Positions 1-11,000 of a stretch of DNA of 64,000 nt are shown here, in pieces. The stretch spans positions 62,001 to 126,000 of the forward strand of contig JAYKKR010000021.1 of assembly GCA_036971615.1 (NCBI GenBank), given 5' to 3'. The notes under the pieces were generated by a model. It had not been told where the DNA came from, searched no databases, and saw only the letters and a program-made list of their open reading frames with translations. A program made the translations under genes and the position numbers. The stretch's first letter is position 1, and the number at the start of each line of letters is the position of its first letter. The DNA comes from Amyloporia xantha (lineage: Eukaryota > Basidiomycota > Agaricomycetes > Polyporales > Adustoporiaceae).

Positions 1-1723
1 GTTGAATGATGATTCTTGCTCAACTATCATCCAGACCAAGACTCTGGGCAGGATGTCATCACAAGAATTATTCCTTTGATGGAGCATCTTTGATCGAGGA
101 TTCCTGTTCGCATTTCATCCATTTTCTCCCGAGCAATCCTTCATGAGTGTGGTTTGCCCACTGAGATAGACTGTCGCGATCTTGAACAGTCAGATGCTTT
201 CTTTGATCATATCCGACAAAAGTGAGTTTCTGTTTAATTGTCCAAGTAGGTTGTGTCTAATATCTTGTAGCTGTTTCGCATCCCTTGAGCGCAACCCCTC
301 TGCTTGGGTGTCTTGTCTTAAACCGATGGACAATGGGTACTGGTTTCTCTCATGCTGCTTCTCATGCCCCCAGCCCTCTCAGTGATTCTGATGATGAGCA
401 TATGGTGTTCGACAACAACAAGTGTAAAGTCACCAATGATGACTTTTTTGCTGTCACTCCTGTCAATCAGTTTTATAATCCCCATGCCGATTCACCTGAT
501 TACTTTGTTCTTCATACTGCCTTTGATCTCAACGCATCTGGCAATTGTTGTGTTTCTTATCTTACCAGAGACACTGAGGCCCGAGTTCAATGGACTGTGG
601 ATGAGCGAATTAATGCTAGCACTGCGTATATTGGACAGTCTTTAGAAGATATTGCTGAGGAGGTAAGTTTCTATTCATTGTCTTTGATGTATTGGCTGAG
701 CTGACTTCACTTCTAGATTGATACATTATATGACTCAGATGGTGTCAAGATATTTCCCGGTACATATGTGAAGTTAGATCATGAGGTGCTAGATGGGTGA
801 GCATTTGGTTAGCACTCTATTCTCTGTGGCTAACAATCTATACAGAAAGGAAATTGACATCAGAGACGCAAACCAAGAACTTGTAGCTTTCATTGCATGC
901 GACATGCCTGAGAGCATGAAAGAAAGCTTGGCTCACAACATTCGCACAGCACTAGTCGTGAGCGGCAAGGAGGGCTACACTTTGCAGGAAATGGACAGCT
1001 CTCAGGCTGCTGGTTTGCATCAATTTCCCTGTCTGCATTTTTCATGGTATGCATGCAACGTGACAAGAGTGAGTTTTCTGTTCTCTTGGCTTAGTATTCC
1101 TTGTCTAAGCCTCAATTTTCAGGGAGAGGAAGCGCCACAAGATGTTCATCCTTTACGTCTGCAGCATACCAATGCCAGACACACCAATCATGAACAGTTT
1201 GGTGTGTATGTGTCTAAGGAGCTCCTGGAGCATCAAGCCAAGTACGACAACTTGTGCAATTCATTTCAAGAGTTCTTTCAATGGATCCGTGCCAAGGTGT
1301 GTCCTTCTTGGCTTAATAAGATGCATAACTGACATACACTTCTTAGCTGGAGAGTCGACTGCCAGAGATATGCGAGTGTTTGGAAGTCTTTGTTGAAGTG
1401 CTGCCTGGTGGAGAAGTATCTCCTTGTCATCCATTCAGTTGGTTTGTCCTCAACATCAATGTGGCCACGTCTGGTCACAGAGATGTGAAAGACCTCAAGG
1501 CTTGTCTCGTGCTGGCTACTGGAGATTTTACAGGAGGCGAGATATGTCTGGTGGAGCCTGGCCTTGTGTTGCCCTTGGGAAATGGCGATTTGACTGTTGT
1601 GCATCTCTTGTGCTTCATTCTGATGGTGCAGGGGAGAAGTACAGTAACAATCTAGGTGGATGGAAGGAACATAATTACATGAGTTCGTCTTTACATCTTT
1701 CTTGGCACCTATCCACTTTGTAG
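1..1723 (+). pseudogene. TET/JBP-like 2OG-Fe(II) dioxygenase, copy 1, 5' end outside window
   Basis: This is the 3' part of a multi-intron gene paralogous to the one at 29814-32921. Visible exons are about 1-221, 271-661, 717-796, 847-1069, 1123-1295 and 1348-1723, separated by introns of about 50 bp with GT...AG ends. The last exon encodes INVATSGHRDVKD, which holds the HxD iron-binding motif (HRD), followed by GDFTGGEICLVEPGLVLPL, typical of the double-stranded beta-helix of basidiomycete TET/JBP proteins. Such enzymes oxidise 5-methylpyrimidines in DNA. After GDLTV about 50 bp are missing compared with copy 2. The gap shifts the frame and removes the segment HFNLHFKGSR, which holds the distal His and probably the 2-oxoglutarate-binding Arg. 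The C-terminal LHSDGAG...SLHLSW part survives in another frame, so this copy should be inactive. Family assignment is by motif recall. Confidence 0.68.
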
Positions 1724-1929
1724 CTGTTTGTGTTTGTATTTCCCAGCAATACATTTGACGTGAGATTCACTGTCACTTGGATCTTCTCTCCTTATCCCAA
1801 TGGCTGGTGCTACTCAGTGCTCTACACATCAAGGACAACCTAGCGCCAAAGCTATTTGAATACATTGCATGCATAATAATTGCTATGTGTGACGCTTTAA
1901 GCAGCTTTCTGATTGCTAAATTAAAGACT

Positions 1930-2331
1930 GGAGGTAACTGGGGATGTCATGAGAGGCATTGAGAGTCAACTAAGATAACTCTCAGAATACTATCCAAGGG
2001 ATCTTTGTGCACTTTCAATTAGTTTAGGAGAATTCTAAGAGTAGACTTTGGGTAACTGGAAGTCTCTCTAGGATACTCTGTAGAGACATTCTGAGACAAC
2101 TCTGTGACACTCTCAGAGATTTGAGCTAAAAGGGGTTAGTCTGAGAGCAACATGGGTCACTCTGAGCACTCTGAGCACTCTGAACACTCTGACGTGTCTA
2201 GGATACTCTATGGTGCTCTTGGAGCCACCTGGCACCACATGTGTTTTTCCTGATGAGGAAATGATGCACCAGTGGCCAGGCAGAAACACTGCGTGGTGCA
2301 TAACAGTGCATAGGCCCATCCATCAAATGGT
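1930..2331. repeat. CTCTGA-rich subterminal repeats and terminus of a Plavaka/TET-type element
   Basis: The stretch is packed with short words of the type ACTCTGAG and CTCTCAGA, including a run of four near 2158-2193. Read on the minus strand it begins with CATCAGGAAAAACAC at about 2255. The same motif, followed by the same CTCTGA-rich tract, occurs at 23310 (plus) and 38257 (minus), the two ends of the composite element described there. A TGGTGC word lies just outside, near 2331. The TET/JBP-like gene ends only about 200 bp away. I read this as the right end of a second copy of that element; its left part lies outside the window. Confidence 0.6.
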
Positions 2332-2573
2332 GCACCATTAGTACATAAGCAGCTGGGTAACACAGTGGCTATGAACGATAGCGTAGTTGGATTGATTGGG
2401 AACTTCCTGGATTTCTTTACAGGTTGGGAAACCCTCCTGTTAGGGCAAGGTTGTATGTTACAGCTGTGATATGTTCCAGTGCCGATGGATGTGACGTCTT
2501 GTTTGTTTCGGGGGTCAAAGTAATCAGGGAGTTGGAAACAACCTGCAGGGGCAGTGACATAGCTTCTAGTAGC

Positions 2574-2992
2574 TGTCAAAATCTGTGCTCTGCCAGTCTC
2601 CCAGTGTCTCCTGCATCGCCTCATTGCTCCTATGGCATGTTTCCATTGTTTCCCTTCTATTGTATCTGTTCTAGGACTTTCTAGCTCGTTCTAGGCTTAT
2701 GCCACTCACTCCATTGTATTGGTGGCATTTGGTGCCACAGTGGCACAATGCACACTTTGAGTGGCAGTGGCACAATAGACCTTCTGTCCATTGTGCCACT
2801 CCCCATTGTTCTACTTCCATTGTGCCACCCTCTATTGTTCTCTATCTCTATTGTTCTCTATCATATATATAGACCCTAGAGTCCTCAGCCTGGTCCTCAC
2901 CAGTTGCTTACTTTGGACTCTAGCCCACTTGTGGCTCTCTCAGTCCCTTAGTGCTGCGCCTTAGCTGTTAGCTGTGCCTTAGCCATTTGACA
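2574..2992 (+). repeat. Solo LTR, Copia A family
   Basis: A 419-bp unit starts TGTCAAAATCTG and ends CCATTTGACA, with 7-bp inverted ends TGTCAAA/TTTGACA. It matches the 5' LTR of Copia A at 11379-11841 except for about 10 extra bases near 2722 and the lack of a 54-bp internal duplication. A TATA-like word (CATATATATAG) lies near 2865. Flanking pentamers differ (GTAGC and AGTAT), so no target duplication remains. It is probably a product of recombination between elements. Confidence 0.85.
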
Positions 2993-3049
2993 AGTATCAC
3001 TGCTATCATCTACTCTGTATCCCACTCGTCGCTTGATCTGCTTCACTGG

Positions 3050-4150
3050 GGAAAGCTCACACTCCAGAAGCTTGTCTATATGCTGCTGTTGCGCGACCTG
3101 GCAAATTCATCAAATCCTGAATCATCCAACTTTGGTGTATGCTTACCTCTTGCACCGTGCGGTCCATGATGCATACTGACTTCAGTTTGCATAAGAACAG
3201 ATGGCTGCCATCAAAGGTGGGAATGGTGCCGAAAACAACCTGTATCTCAACCAGATTGCCCACATGTATGTTGGACGGCTTGAGACACTTCATCTTCAAA
3301 GGACTTTCCATTTGGTGAGCAACAGCACGTCTCAGACTGAATGACCACTTACTCACGGCTGACACACGAGTCTTGGGGATGAGCAAAGTATCGGCTAGAG
3401 AATTTGAGAACCAGATCACTGTTGAGGTGAGTCGGCTTCCAAGGGCCCAATGCGTGTCCAGCAAGATGACTAGCCAAGACGCCGTGGATAGCCAAGACAC
3501 CTTGCACATACCACTCAAAACAGTCCAGACCCAGGCCTGTCAGGGTGATGGACTGCTCCGTGTTCCCCAAGTGTTGTGGAAGTCTATGAGATAGGTCAGT
3601 TGTCGATTAAGAACAAAGTCCATACTGACACACTGGCTACCATTAAGGATAGGAGGCAGGTTTTTCTCATATACATATCCCAGCAGCGACAACACCGCTT
3701 CCTCTGGTGCACTTGGGCTCAATCCCTCACCACACCATACCAGCTCACATTTTTACGTCTCTTGCCCACAGGCAACTCAGATGAGGATTGAGCATTTGGA
3801 ATGCAACATCAGGCTAATGACAGTGAGCAGAAGGTACAGTTACATTGAGATGACGTACAGCTGCAAAGTGTTCCAGATGTGCACAACGAAAATCCTTTTC
3901 ACGTGTGACAAGAACCTCACTCAGCATCTGTTCTGTTTTGTTGTAAGTATAAGGCTGAAACTCACAGAGCATCACATAGACTTACAATACTTGTCCTTGT
4001 CGTCATACAGAATTTCAAGTGCCATCTTGCAGGTGGAACAGACAAGTCAACTGGGTGGGCGTTAAAAGCGGGCATCTTTCTCAAATAATAAAGGTTATCT
4101 TTCTCATTAATTAACACAATATTTGGGTAGCGAAGTCCATCACTTAGCAC
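3050..4150 (-). pseudogene. Unidentified broken multi-exon gene
   Basis: Minus-strand reading frames carry protein-like stretches in different frames. One at 3057-3570 includes LDCFEWYVQGV, HALGPWKPT, LVLKFSSRY and, in another frame, PSNIHVGNLVEIQVVFGT and LKSVCIMDR. One at 3962-4150 includes NLYYLRKMPAFNAHP and ARWHLKFCMTT. GT...AG intron-like breaks of about 50 bp separate them and at least one frameshift is visible near 3400. The style matches multicopy, transposon-linked hypothetical genes of mushrooms, but I cannot name the family. The 5' end runs into the fold-back element at 4091, which may have disrupted the gene. Confidence 0.4.
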
Positions 4151-4499
4151 ATCAAGTTAATGATAGGATTATCATGAGATTACTATGATAATTATCATTA
4201 CAGTTAACCTGTCAATAACTAAATATTTAACTACATGATCATCAAGTGTTAAACTGAGACATAATTCAGGAAAATAAATGAACTACACCAGCTGGGATTG
4301 AACCCAGGCATTACCATAAATGGCAACTTCACACTCAACTCAACCACTACACCATAAGGGCTTGTATATAGTTATTGACAGGTTAACTGTAATGATAACT
4401 ATCATAGTAATCTCATGATAATCCTATCATTAACTTGATGTGCTAAGTGATGGACTTCGCTACCCAAATATTGTGGTAATTAATGAGAAAGATAACCTT
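4091..4499. mobile_element. Fold-back element with 130-bp inverted arms
   Basis: Bases 4091-4220 and 4370-4499 are inverted copies of each other with only about three mismatches and no indels, separated by a 149-bp spacer. The spacer contains a tRNA-like sequence. The arms are AT-rich (repeated ATGATAATC and similar). No clear target duplication is visible at the outer ends. The structure resembles a fold-back or MITE-like DNA element with a SINE in its centre. Confidence 0.7.
4283..4362 (-). repeat. tRNA-derived SINE-like sequence
   Basis: On the minus strand the sequence holds an A-box-like TTATGGTGTAGTGGTTGAG and a B-box-like GGGTTCAATCCC about 35 nt further on, the spacing of a Pol III internal promoter in a tRNA. 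The stem GCTGGG/CCCAGC around the B box is intact, but the whole does not fold as a canonical tRNA. A related plus-strand copy with the same leader (TATATACAAG) occurs at 34340-34428. Confidence 0.5.
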
Positions 4500-5084
4500 A
4501 GAAATCTGACACCCCTGAAGCAGGTCAGATGTCTTGCTCATATCTAGATGACTGTGGCTGAGTGCAGATGGTGTTTCTGATCTACCCTGGTTATGGTAAT
4601 ATTGCCGTGCACTCGCAACAGATGCAATTGGACAAAACATGCATGTCTAGTACTGATACATTCTCTGCACTTTCTGCATCTAAATTGTCTCATTCTACAG
4701 ACTCATCTCATTCATCTAATTGAGAGGAATGCGATGTGGGAGGTCAAGGGAAAGTGGGTATGCTCGGTGATACAGCTCGAGACATTCTGATGAGAATTCA
4801 CCTGGATCGTAGATCCACCATACGATAGAACTCAGATCTATGCATCAGGCATCGGACTTGTGACCGTCGATCCTCTTACATCTCACCCCAAAGAAATGTT
4901 TGTCACGTAGAAAGATATCATTGGTCCAGCACATGAACATACATGACCCCAGTGCCTTTCCACCGTAACTCTCCGGTGTCTGGATTCTTATCTCTTCTGA
5001 GTCAAACCCAGATAAAAGCCACCCCGTCGCAAGCTCATCTTCTCCAGAGACGTCCCTCCGCTCTCTATCATTCTTCCTCTCCCA
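4500..5084. other. Unassigned stretch
   Basis: About 585 bp between the fold-back element and the Helitron remnant. No convincing reading frame, RNA gene or repeat boundary is visible. Confidence 0.4.
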
Positions 5085-5985
5085 GATGGCACCACACGCT
5101 CGAGCTCGTGGCCGTGGAACCTCAAACTGCGGGACGCCTGGCCGGTATGACTCTGTTCTATCTGAACATCTGGTCCATGTCCTGACCATGTCTCTTGTTT
5201 CAGAGGTCGTGGTTGTGGTCGTGGTCGCAAAGCAATCTCAGCTGAGAGTATATCTGACAGTGATGCCGAGTAAGTAATCCTATTTGTTATTGGCATTGTA
5301 TGCTTGCTCTAATACTGTACGTCACAGGGAATACACATCTGACCGTATCAAAAGGTAAGAAGGACTTGGATTGTTGTTATCTTGTTTCTCATTGTATGTT
5401 ACATAGGAGCAAAAAGGACGATGAGTATGTGTGTTGAAATATATTGTCCTTATTTTGTGCTGATAATGGTATTGCAATAGTTTACTTACCAACCGTAAGA
5501 ACTTTGCTGACATTACTAACCACATAACTTTGCTGACATTACTAACCACATACTAAATGTCCCCATGACCACACTAGAAGATCTGATCAAGTGATTGAGC
5601 CAAGGACCTGTGAAGCCTGAGAGTGAAGAAGAGAAGGCATGTTTTACAATTATCAATGATCTAGACCATATTGCTCACAAAGTTCAAGGCTCCTCCACAA
5701 ACCGGAAACAAATGTGTAATGAAATATGGGCTCTGACGGCATCTCTGGGTGCTCCATCATGGTTTATAACATTTACTCCTTCTGATGTGTATCCCATCCT
5801 CTTGCATTGTACTTTGCAGACACCCAAGAGATGTTCCACCCACACATTCTTCACCCTGATCTACGTAAAAGACTGATTGCCAACAATCCAGTTTCAGGTG
5901 CACGCTTCTTCGAAGTCATGGTTGAATTGTTTCTTAAACATGTCTTAGGTGTCGGAGTTGATCACAGAGGGGTCTATGGTTCTGC
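5085..5985 (+). pseudogene. Helitron N-terminal (Helitron-like N domain) fragment
   Basis: An ATG at 5085 opens an Arg/Gly-rich start (MAPHARARGRG) interrupted by several short introns. It continues with NRKNFADITNHI, a 26-bp tandem duplication at 5500-5551 that shifts the frame, an in-frame TGA near 5593, then LSQGPVKPESEEE, SLGAPSWFITF, ADTQEMFHPHI, RKRLIANNPVSGARFF and LFLKHVLGVGVDH. These are landmarks of the N-terminal domain of fungal Helitron replicases. The catalytic HUH core expected shortly after is absent. At about 5970 the sequence jumps to helicase motif VI of the same kind of protein. This is therefore a disabled, internally deleted rolling-circle transposon. Confidence 0.75.
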
Positions 5986-7166
5986 AGAACTGCAAAAACC
6001 ATCAGTCTATATACACATGTCTTTCCAGAGGATCCACATATGAAGGCACTCTTATTGTGCAAGGATTTGACTCCAACAAGATGACAGGTGGAATATCAGG
6101 CTCTCTGCGGCAGGAGTTCCGTGAGCTGGAGATCCTGGATGAGATAACCCGATTACGCTATGAATGTCATCTGCCCAAAAAGGTGGAGGGTTCAACTAGA
6201 AACGCACTGATTTATTCATATCGCAAGGCAAAGGGAACACTGTATGTGCCAAAGACAGTGCATTCTGCACTCAAATGGTCCAAGACAGATGTGTTTGAAC
6301 TGGAAGAGCCAACTGAGGATGCAGCATGGCAGGATCTGGGAAGACCAGACAAAAAGCACAAAGACAACAGCATAAAGGCCCAGGAATTCAAGGTCAAGCA
6401 GCTGCTTCAGTTGGCCAAGTATGTGCCTGCAAAGGGAACCAAGGTATTGGAGACAGTCAGCAATGACAAGGTGCAAAGGACCAGAGGGACCAAGTACAAA
6501 AGAGAGATTGACATGGCTGAGCAGAGTGAGCGCCAGATAAAAAAGTCCAAGGCATCTGACATACTGGAGAAGAGTGGTCCTCCTGGATTCAAGTGGGATG
6601 GTGGGAGCTATAGCTGTGCATATGACTCTCTTTTCTTCATTCTATACACTGTGTATAGACAAAGTCATGACCATTGGATAGCAAATATCTCCAGTCAAAA
6701 TGCCATGCTCACCAGATTCACTCAGACATTCCAGAAGGTGGATACACACATGTTGTCCATGGAAGAGGCCAGAGATGAACTCCGAGCTGAGCTTCACAAA
6801 CTTGACTCAGAGGCATTTCCAGTTGAAGGAAAGGAGGGCACTGATATATACAAGCTGTGTGCAACCATGCTTGCCATTCCAGAGGATTGTGTGACCAAGA
6901 CTCTGATCTGCAATCACTGCCACACTGAGCTTGAGGGTGACACAGACAATCCTGTGCTCTGGGACTGTACAAAGCCATTATGGAAGGAGTGTGCATTTAA
7001 GCTAGGATCTTCCAAGAACCACAAAATATCAGAGTGGCTACATGCCCTGTGTATGCGCAAGACTCAACACAAGTGCCCCAGATGTCCAAAGAAGCTCAAG
7101 ATGCAGTACACCATCTCTGAAGCACCCAACTTTATGGTGTTTCTCACAAATGTGTCAAATGGCTAA
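5980..7166 (+). pseudogene. Helitron helicase C-terminal end plus USP-like cysteine protease domain
   Basis: An open frame from 5949 reads through the deletion junction. It starts with YTCLSRGSTYEGTLIVQGF, which matches motif VI of Pif1-like helicases, then GGISGSLRQEFRELEILDE, the usual C-terminal end of fungal Helitron helicases. A basic linker with KYKREIDMAEQSERQ leads to GGSYSCAYDSLFFILYTVY, where SCAYDS resembles the Cys box of ubiquitin-specific proteases. Two CxxC pairs follow (CNHCH and CPRCP), a possible zinc ribbon. The ORF closes in NVSNG just inside a truncated Copia A LTR that starts at 7153, so the native C-terminus is lost. Protease function is inferred from one motif and its context. 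Confidence 0.6.
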
Positions 7167-7315
7167 GGCACAGCTAACAGCTAAGGCGCAGCACTAAGGG
7201 ACTGAGAGAGCCACAAGTGGGCTAGAGTCCAAAGTAAGCAACTGGTGTATTAAGGATGTAAGGGATACAACATACCTAGAGTCCAAAGTAAGCAACTGGT
7301 GGGGACCAGGCTGAA
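7153..7315 (-). repeat. Truncated LTR, Copia A family
   Basis: Minus-strand copy of the 3' part of the Copia A LTR. It starts TGTCAAATGGCTAAGG and includes the 54-bp duplicated segment, then stops abruptly at about 7315 where a zinc-knuckle exon begins. The other two thirds of the LTR are missing. Confidence 0.8.
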
Positions 7316-7316
7316 G

Positions 7317-7384
7317 ACACCTGTAGCAACTCTTCGCCTTGGCCTCTTGGTTGCAATTGTGGGAGATGTGGCCCTCAAGGCAAC
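7317..7384 (-). pseudogene. Captured exon scrap of a CCHC zinc-knuckle protein (Gis2/CNBP-like)
   Basis: On the minus strand, after a splice acceptor (TTTCAATCAG), the frame reads GCLEGHISHNCNQEAKAK and then SCYRC. In Gis2/CNBP-type proteins consecutive CCHC knuckles are joined by just such EAKAKSCYRC linkers. Only one exon remains and the sequence breaks off into the truncated LTR. It lies next to a Helitron remnant, so gene capture by that transposon is possible but not shown. Confidence 0.5.
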
Positions 7385-7465
7385 CTGATTGAAATAATGT
7401 AAGTCCCAGCATCTTACAATGTTCACTCACTTACAATTATAGCTAGATTAGATAGACAGGTGGGA

Positions 7466-7532
7466 TTTAAACATGGAACGGTAGGTGTAGGCAAAGTGCT
7501 TACCATGTAGGCGTGCCCACCTTAGGGCAGCT
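7466..7532 (-). repeat. tRNA-like sequence
   Basis: On the minus strand GGTGGG and CCCACC can pair as an acceptor-like stem, with a B-box-like GTTTAAATCCC before the 3' side. The A box and anticodon arm are poor. It may be a decayed SINE head; a functional tRNA gene is unlikely. Confidence 0.3.
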
Positions 7533-7678
7533 GGCTGCCTGGTGGCCAGCTAGACATTGAATGTAAGTAAGATCATACAATGATCAGAAAATGAAAATGA
7601 AGACATCAATGGAGTGTATGCAATCAGAATGAATGAGGAAATCATGAAGGAGTGCGACTTACAGCCTCCACAGTTGAA

Positions 7679-8074
7679 ACTTGGTAGGAGCGGGCCAGTA
7701 AGGTGACTGATATGACTTTGAAATGTTAATTAAGCAAATTTGTAATGCCATTACAAAGTGGGTGAAATACACAATGGTCCCATTTGAAAGGCAAGATTGA
7801 CTTGATAAGTAAATGTTGTAATGACATTAGAAAAGTTTGTATGTGGCTAGTGTGGAAAATCGCTTTTATATTCCATCAGATAGAACCTATTTACTTCATT
7901 AGAAAAAGTTGTAATGTTTGTATTGGAATTCTCAATACTTATTGAGATATGGCTGTCGTAAGATTTGGTTGATAAGTAGTATTGTTATAGCCTGAGCAGG
8001 TTTGCATTGCAGATAGAGTGAATATGTATGATCTCACAAGCAAGTTTGTGTGGTCAACAGCAAGCTGATGTAAT
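7679..8074. repeat. Diverged fragment of the long-TIR element
   Basis: Begins with CTTGGTAGGAGCGGGCC, close to the terminal sequence of the element starting at 8075. It then continues as an inverted, diverged copy of part of that element's body (compare 8640-9010). It is probably an older or rearranged copy lying against the left copy. Confidence 0.5.
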
Positions 8075-11000
8075 CACTTGGTGGGAGCGGGCCAATAAAT
8101 GGCAGGACAATTCCTGAGGATTTTGAAGTGCTGTCTTCCATTATTGCCCCATATATTTCAACTATATAAGATATCTATAACAATTGGATCACTTGCCTCT
8201 GATTACTTTTCAGAAATTGACTCTACATACTAATAGAGACAATCTGATGGCTGTGAAAACTAATCCCAATAAATGTATCAACGTACTGTAGCAACTTTAC
8301 AAGCACATGGCAACAGTTATAGAAACAGACTGCAAAGACATTAGAAAAATCAAAAGTAGATCTTGATACAGGTGTATTTCAGTGAATATTGAGAATCTCA
8401 GTACAAACATTACAACATTTCCTAATGAAGTAAGTGAGTTCTGTCTGATGGAGTGTAAAAGTGATTTTTGACCCTAACCCATTAGAAACTCTTGTAGTGT
8501 CATTAGAACACTTACTTACAAAATGAACATTCTCTATCAAATGAGCCTACTATGTATTTTTTACATTTTGTAATGGCATTACAAACTCACTCTAATGAGA
8601 CTACAAAGTCATCCTAATGATTATATCAGCTTCCTCTTGACCATACAAACTTGCTTTTGAGATCATACATATTCACTCTAACTGCAATGCAAACCTGCTC
8701 AGGCTATAACAATACTACTTATCCACCAAATCTTACAACAGCCATATCTCAGTAAGTATTGAGAATTCCAATACAAACATTACAAATTTTCCCAATGAAG
8801 TAAATAGGTTCTATCTGATGGAATATAAAAGTGATTTTCCACACTAACCACATACAAACCTTTCTAATGTCATTACAACATTTACCTATCAAGTCAACCT
8901 TGCCTTTCAAATGGGACCATTGTGTATTTCACCCATTTTGTAATGACATTACAAATTTGCTCTAATTACCATTTGAAAGTCATATCAGACACCTTTGCAT
9001 TCAAAGTCAGTGTAATGACCATACATATTTGCTCTAATGGCACTACAAACTCACTGGAATCACCACACAAACTCATCATACTAGCCATACAAACTTATAC
9101 TAATTATCATTCAAATGTATTGTATTGACCCTACAAAGTCACCATAAGTATCATACAAACCTACACTAATCACCATTGAATCTGACTCTAATGATCATAT
9201 AAAGTTACTCTAGTATCACTACAAGCTCACCCTAATCACCATAGAATCATATTGTATTGACTATACAAGTCACTCTAATGATCATATAAACTCAATGTAA
9301 TCACCATACAAACTTACTCTAATCACCATACAAACTTACTCTAATACCCATATAAACTCACTCTAATGCCCATACAAAGTGATCGTAATGACCATACAAA
9401 CTTACTCTAATAACCATACAAATCCATTCTAATCATCATACAAACTGACTCTAATTATCATAGAAAGTCATTCTAATCACCATACAAACTTGCTCTAATC
9501 ACTATACAAACTCACTCTAATCCACATACAAAGTTGCTCTAATGACCCTACAAACTATGTCTAATTATCATACAAAGTCACTCCAATCACCATAGAAATG
9601 TATTGTACTGATACTACAAACTTGCTCTAATCACCATACAAACTAAGTCTAATTATCATACAAACTCACTCACCCTAGAAACACATTGTATTGACATTAC
9701 CAACTTGCTCTAATCACCATACAAATCTACTCTAATGATCATACAAACTCACTACAATTACCATACAAACCTAGTTCAATCAGCATACAATGTCACACTG
9801 ATCACCATTCAAGTCATTCTAGGGGGCATACTAACCTGCTGTGTATACAGCACAAAGCTCTCTAAGGTCCTTACAAAGATGCTCTAATGATATCTATATA
9901 GCAGGCTTACAATGAAGTCTATGTAGAACAGATAAAGCCATGTTTACAGGCTTGCGCTTGGAGCGCATTTTTGGGCGCCTAAAAAGTGGCTGACACTCGG
10001 AAAGGCAATGATCATTGAATAGCAGATTTGTTATGGCCTCAAATCCTTAGAACTTTGAATGGGAGATGGATACACAATAGTCCAAGGTCTGTACCAATTT
10101 TCAGCCAATTTAATTAAGAATTGAAGCCACAGGAAAGTGCGCTTTTTTCCATTTCCGGCAATTCCCGTGGGCGTCTACGGCGCATAGGGTGATCCACTGG
10201 AACGGATCGCCCTATGCGCACTTAGAATTTTCGCACTTTGGGGTCATGTGACTGCTTTTTCTACTCTTGGGAGGCTCATTCTGGGCTCATTCTGGGCTCA
10301 AACAATGCATGAAAATCACCTAAAATAAGGGAATGTCTCTCTCCTTCATTTGGAATCCCTATCTGACATTTTTCACATCTCACATACAGCCATATTTCCA
10401 CATTTGGGCAAGTGTATATGGGGTCTATATGCCATAGATAAATAGTAACAAATCTCAAAAAATAGGAGACAGCCTTTCGACAGCCATGGCTACCCCCTGA
10501 TGTAAGCATTTCCTTATATGGCAATATTTGAATGTGGTCAATCCAACAGTATACACACTTCAAAGGCCAGTAGGCCGCTGATCTGTCACATGTCCAAGGA
10601 TAAGCACACGTGATTAGACACATGATCTAATCATGTGACATACCATACAAGGACATAGATAAGATATGGGCTAGATCTTATCTCATCAATGTTGGGGGTT
10701 GTTTGTACAAGTCGCGTCATGCTGGCAGGTTTGTATTGAACTTTGTAATGGGTAACAAACTTTTGTATTGAGGCTACAAGGGACCTTACAACAGCGGTAA
10801 CAAAAGCCTGACCCTAACCCCAGGATCTTGGGCGCTTACAATACAAAATTTGTATTGAATTGGGTTCCCACGCTTAGGGCGCAAAAGTTGGTGTCGCAAC
10901 TTTTGCTCACCAGAGAAACACTTCCTTCGTACCTCAGGAATCGTAATTAGGATGACTTTGTACCCTGATTGAGGTGAGTTTGGAATGTCATTACAAAATA

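Noticed and set aside
7466..7532. Functional tRNA gene
   Set aside because: The A box and anticodon arm do not form, and the T-loop has GTTTAAATC; only acceptor-like pairing is seen.
7530..7562. Helitron 3' end (hairpin around CAGCTGGC...GCCAGCTAG)
   Set aside because: The stem runs into the CTAG itself instead of lying 5-12 nt upstream, and no matching 5' TC end could be fixed.
8922..9128. Open frame of 68 codons, also present at 36901-37107
   Set aside because: It lies in the minisatellite margin of the long-TIR element; its repetition reflects the inverted duplication and not selection on a protein.
9020..9800. CRISPR-like array
   Set aside because: Units are contiguous, degenerate and 22-24 bp with no unique spacers; the genome is eukaryotic.
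10276..10623. Open frame of 115 codons conserved in both long-TIR copies (also 35406-35753)
   Set aside because: The two copies are nearly identical in DNA throughout, so conservation is uninformative; no domain is visible and no second coding exon was found.
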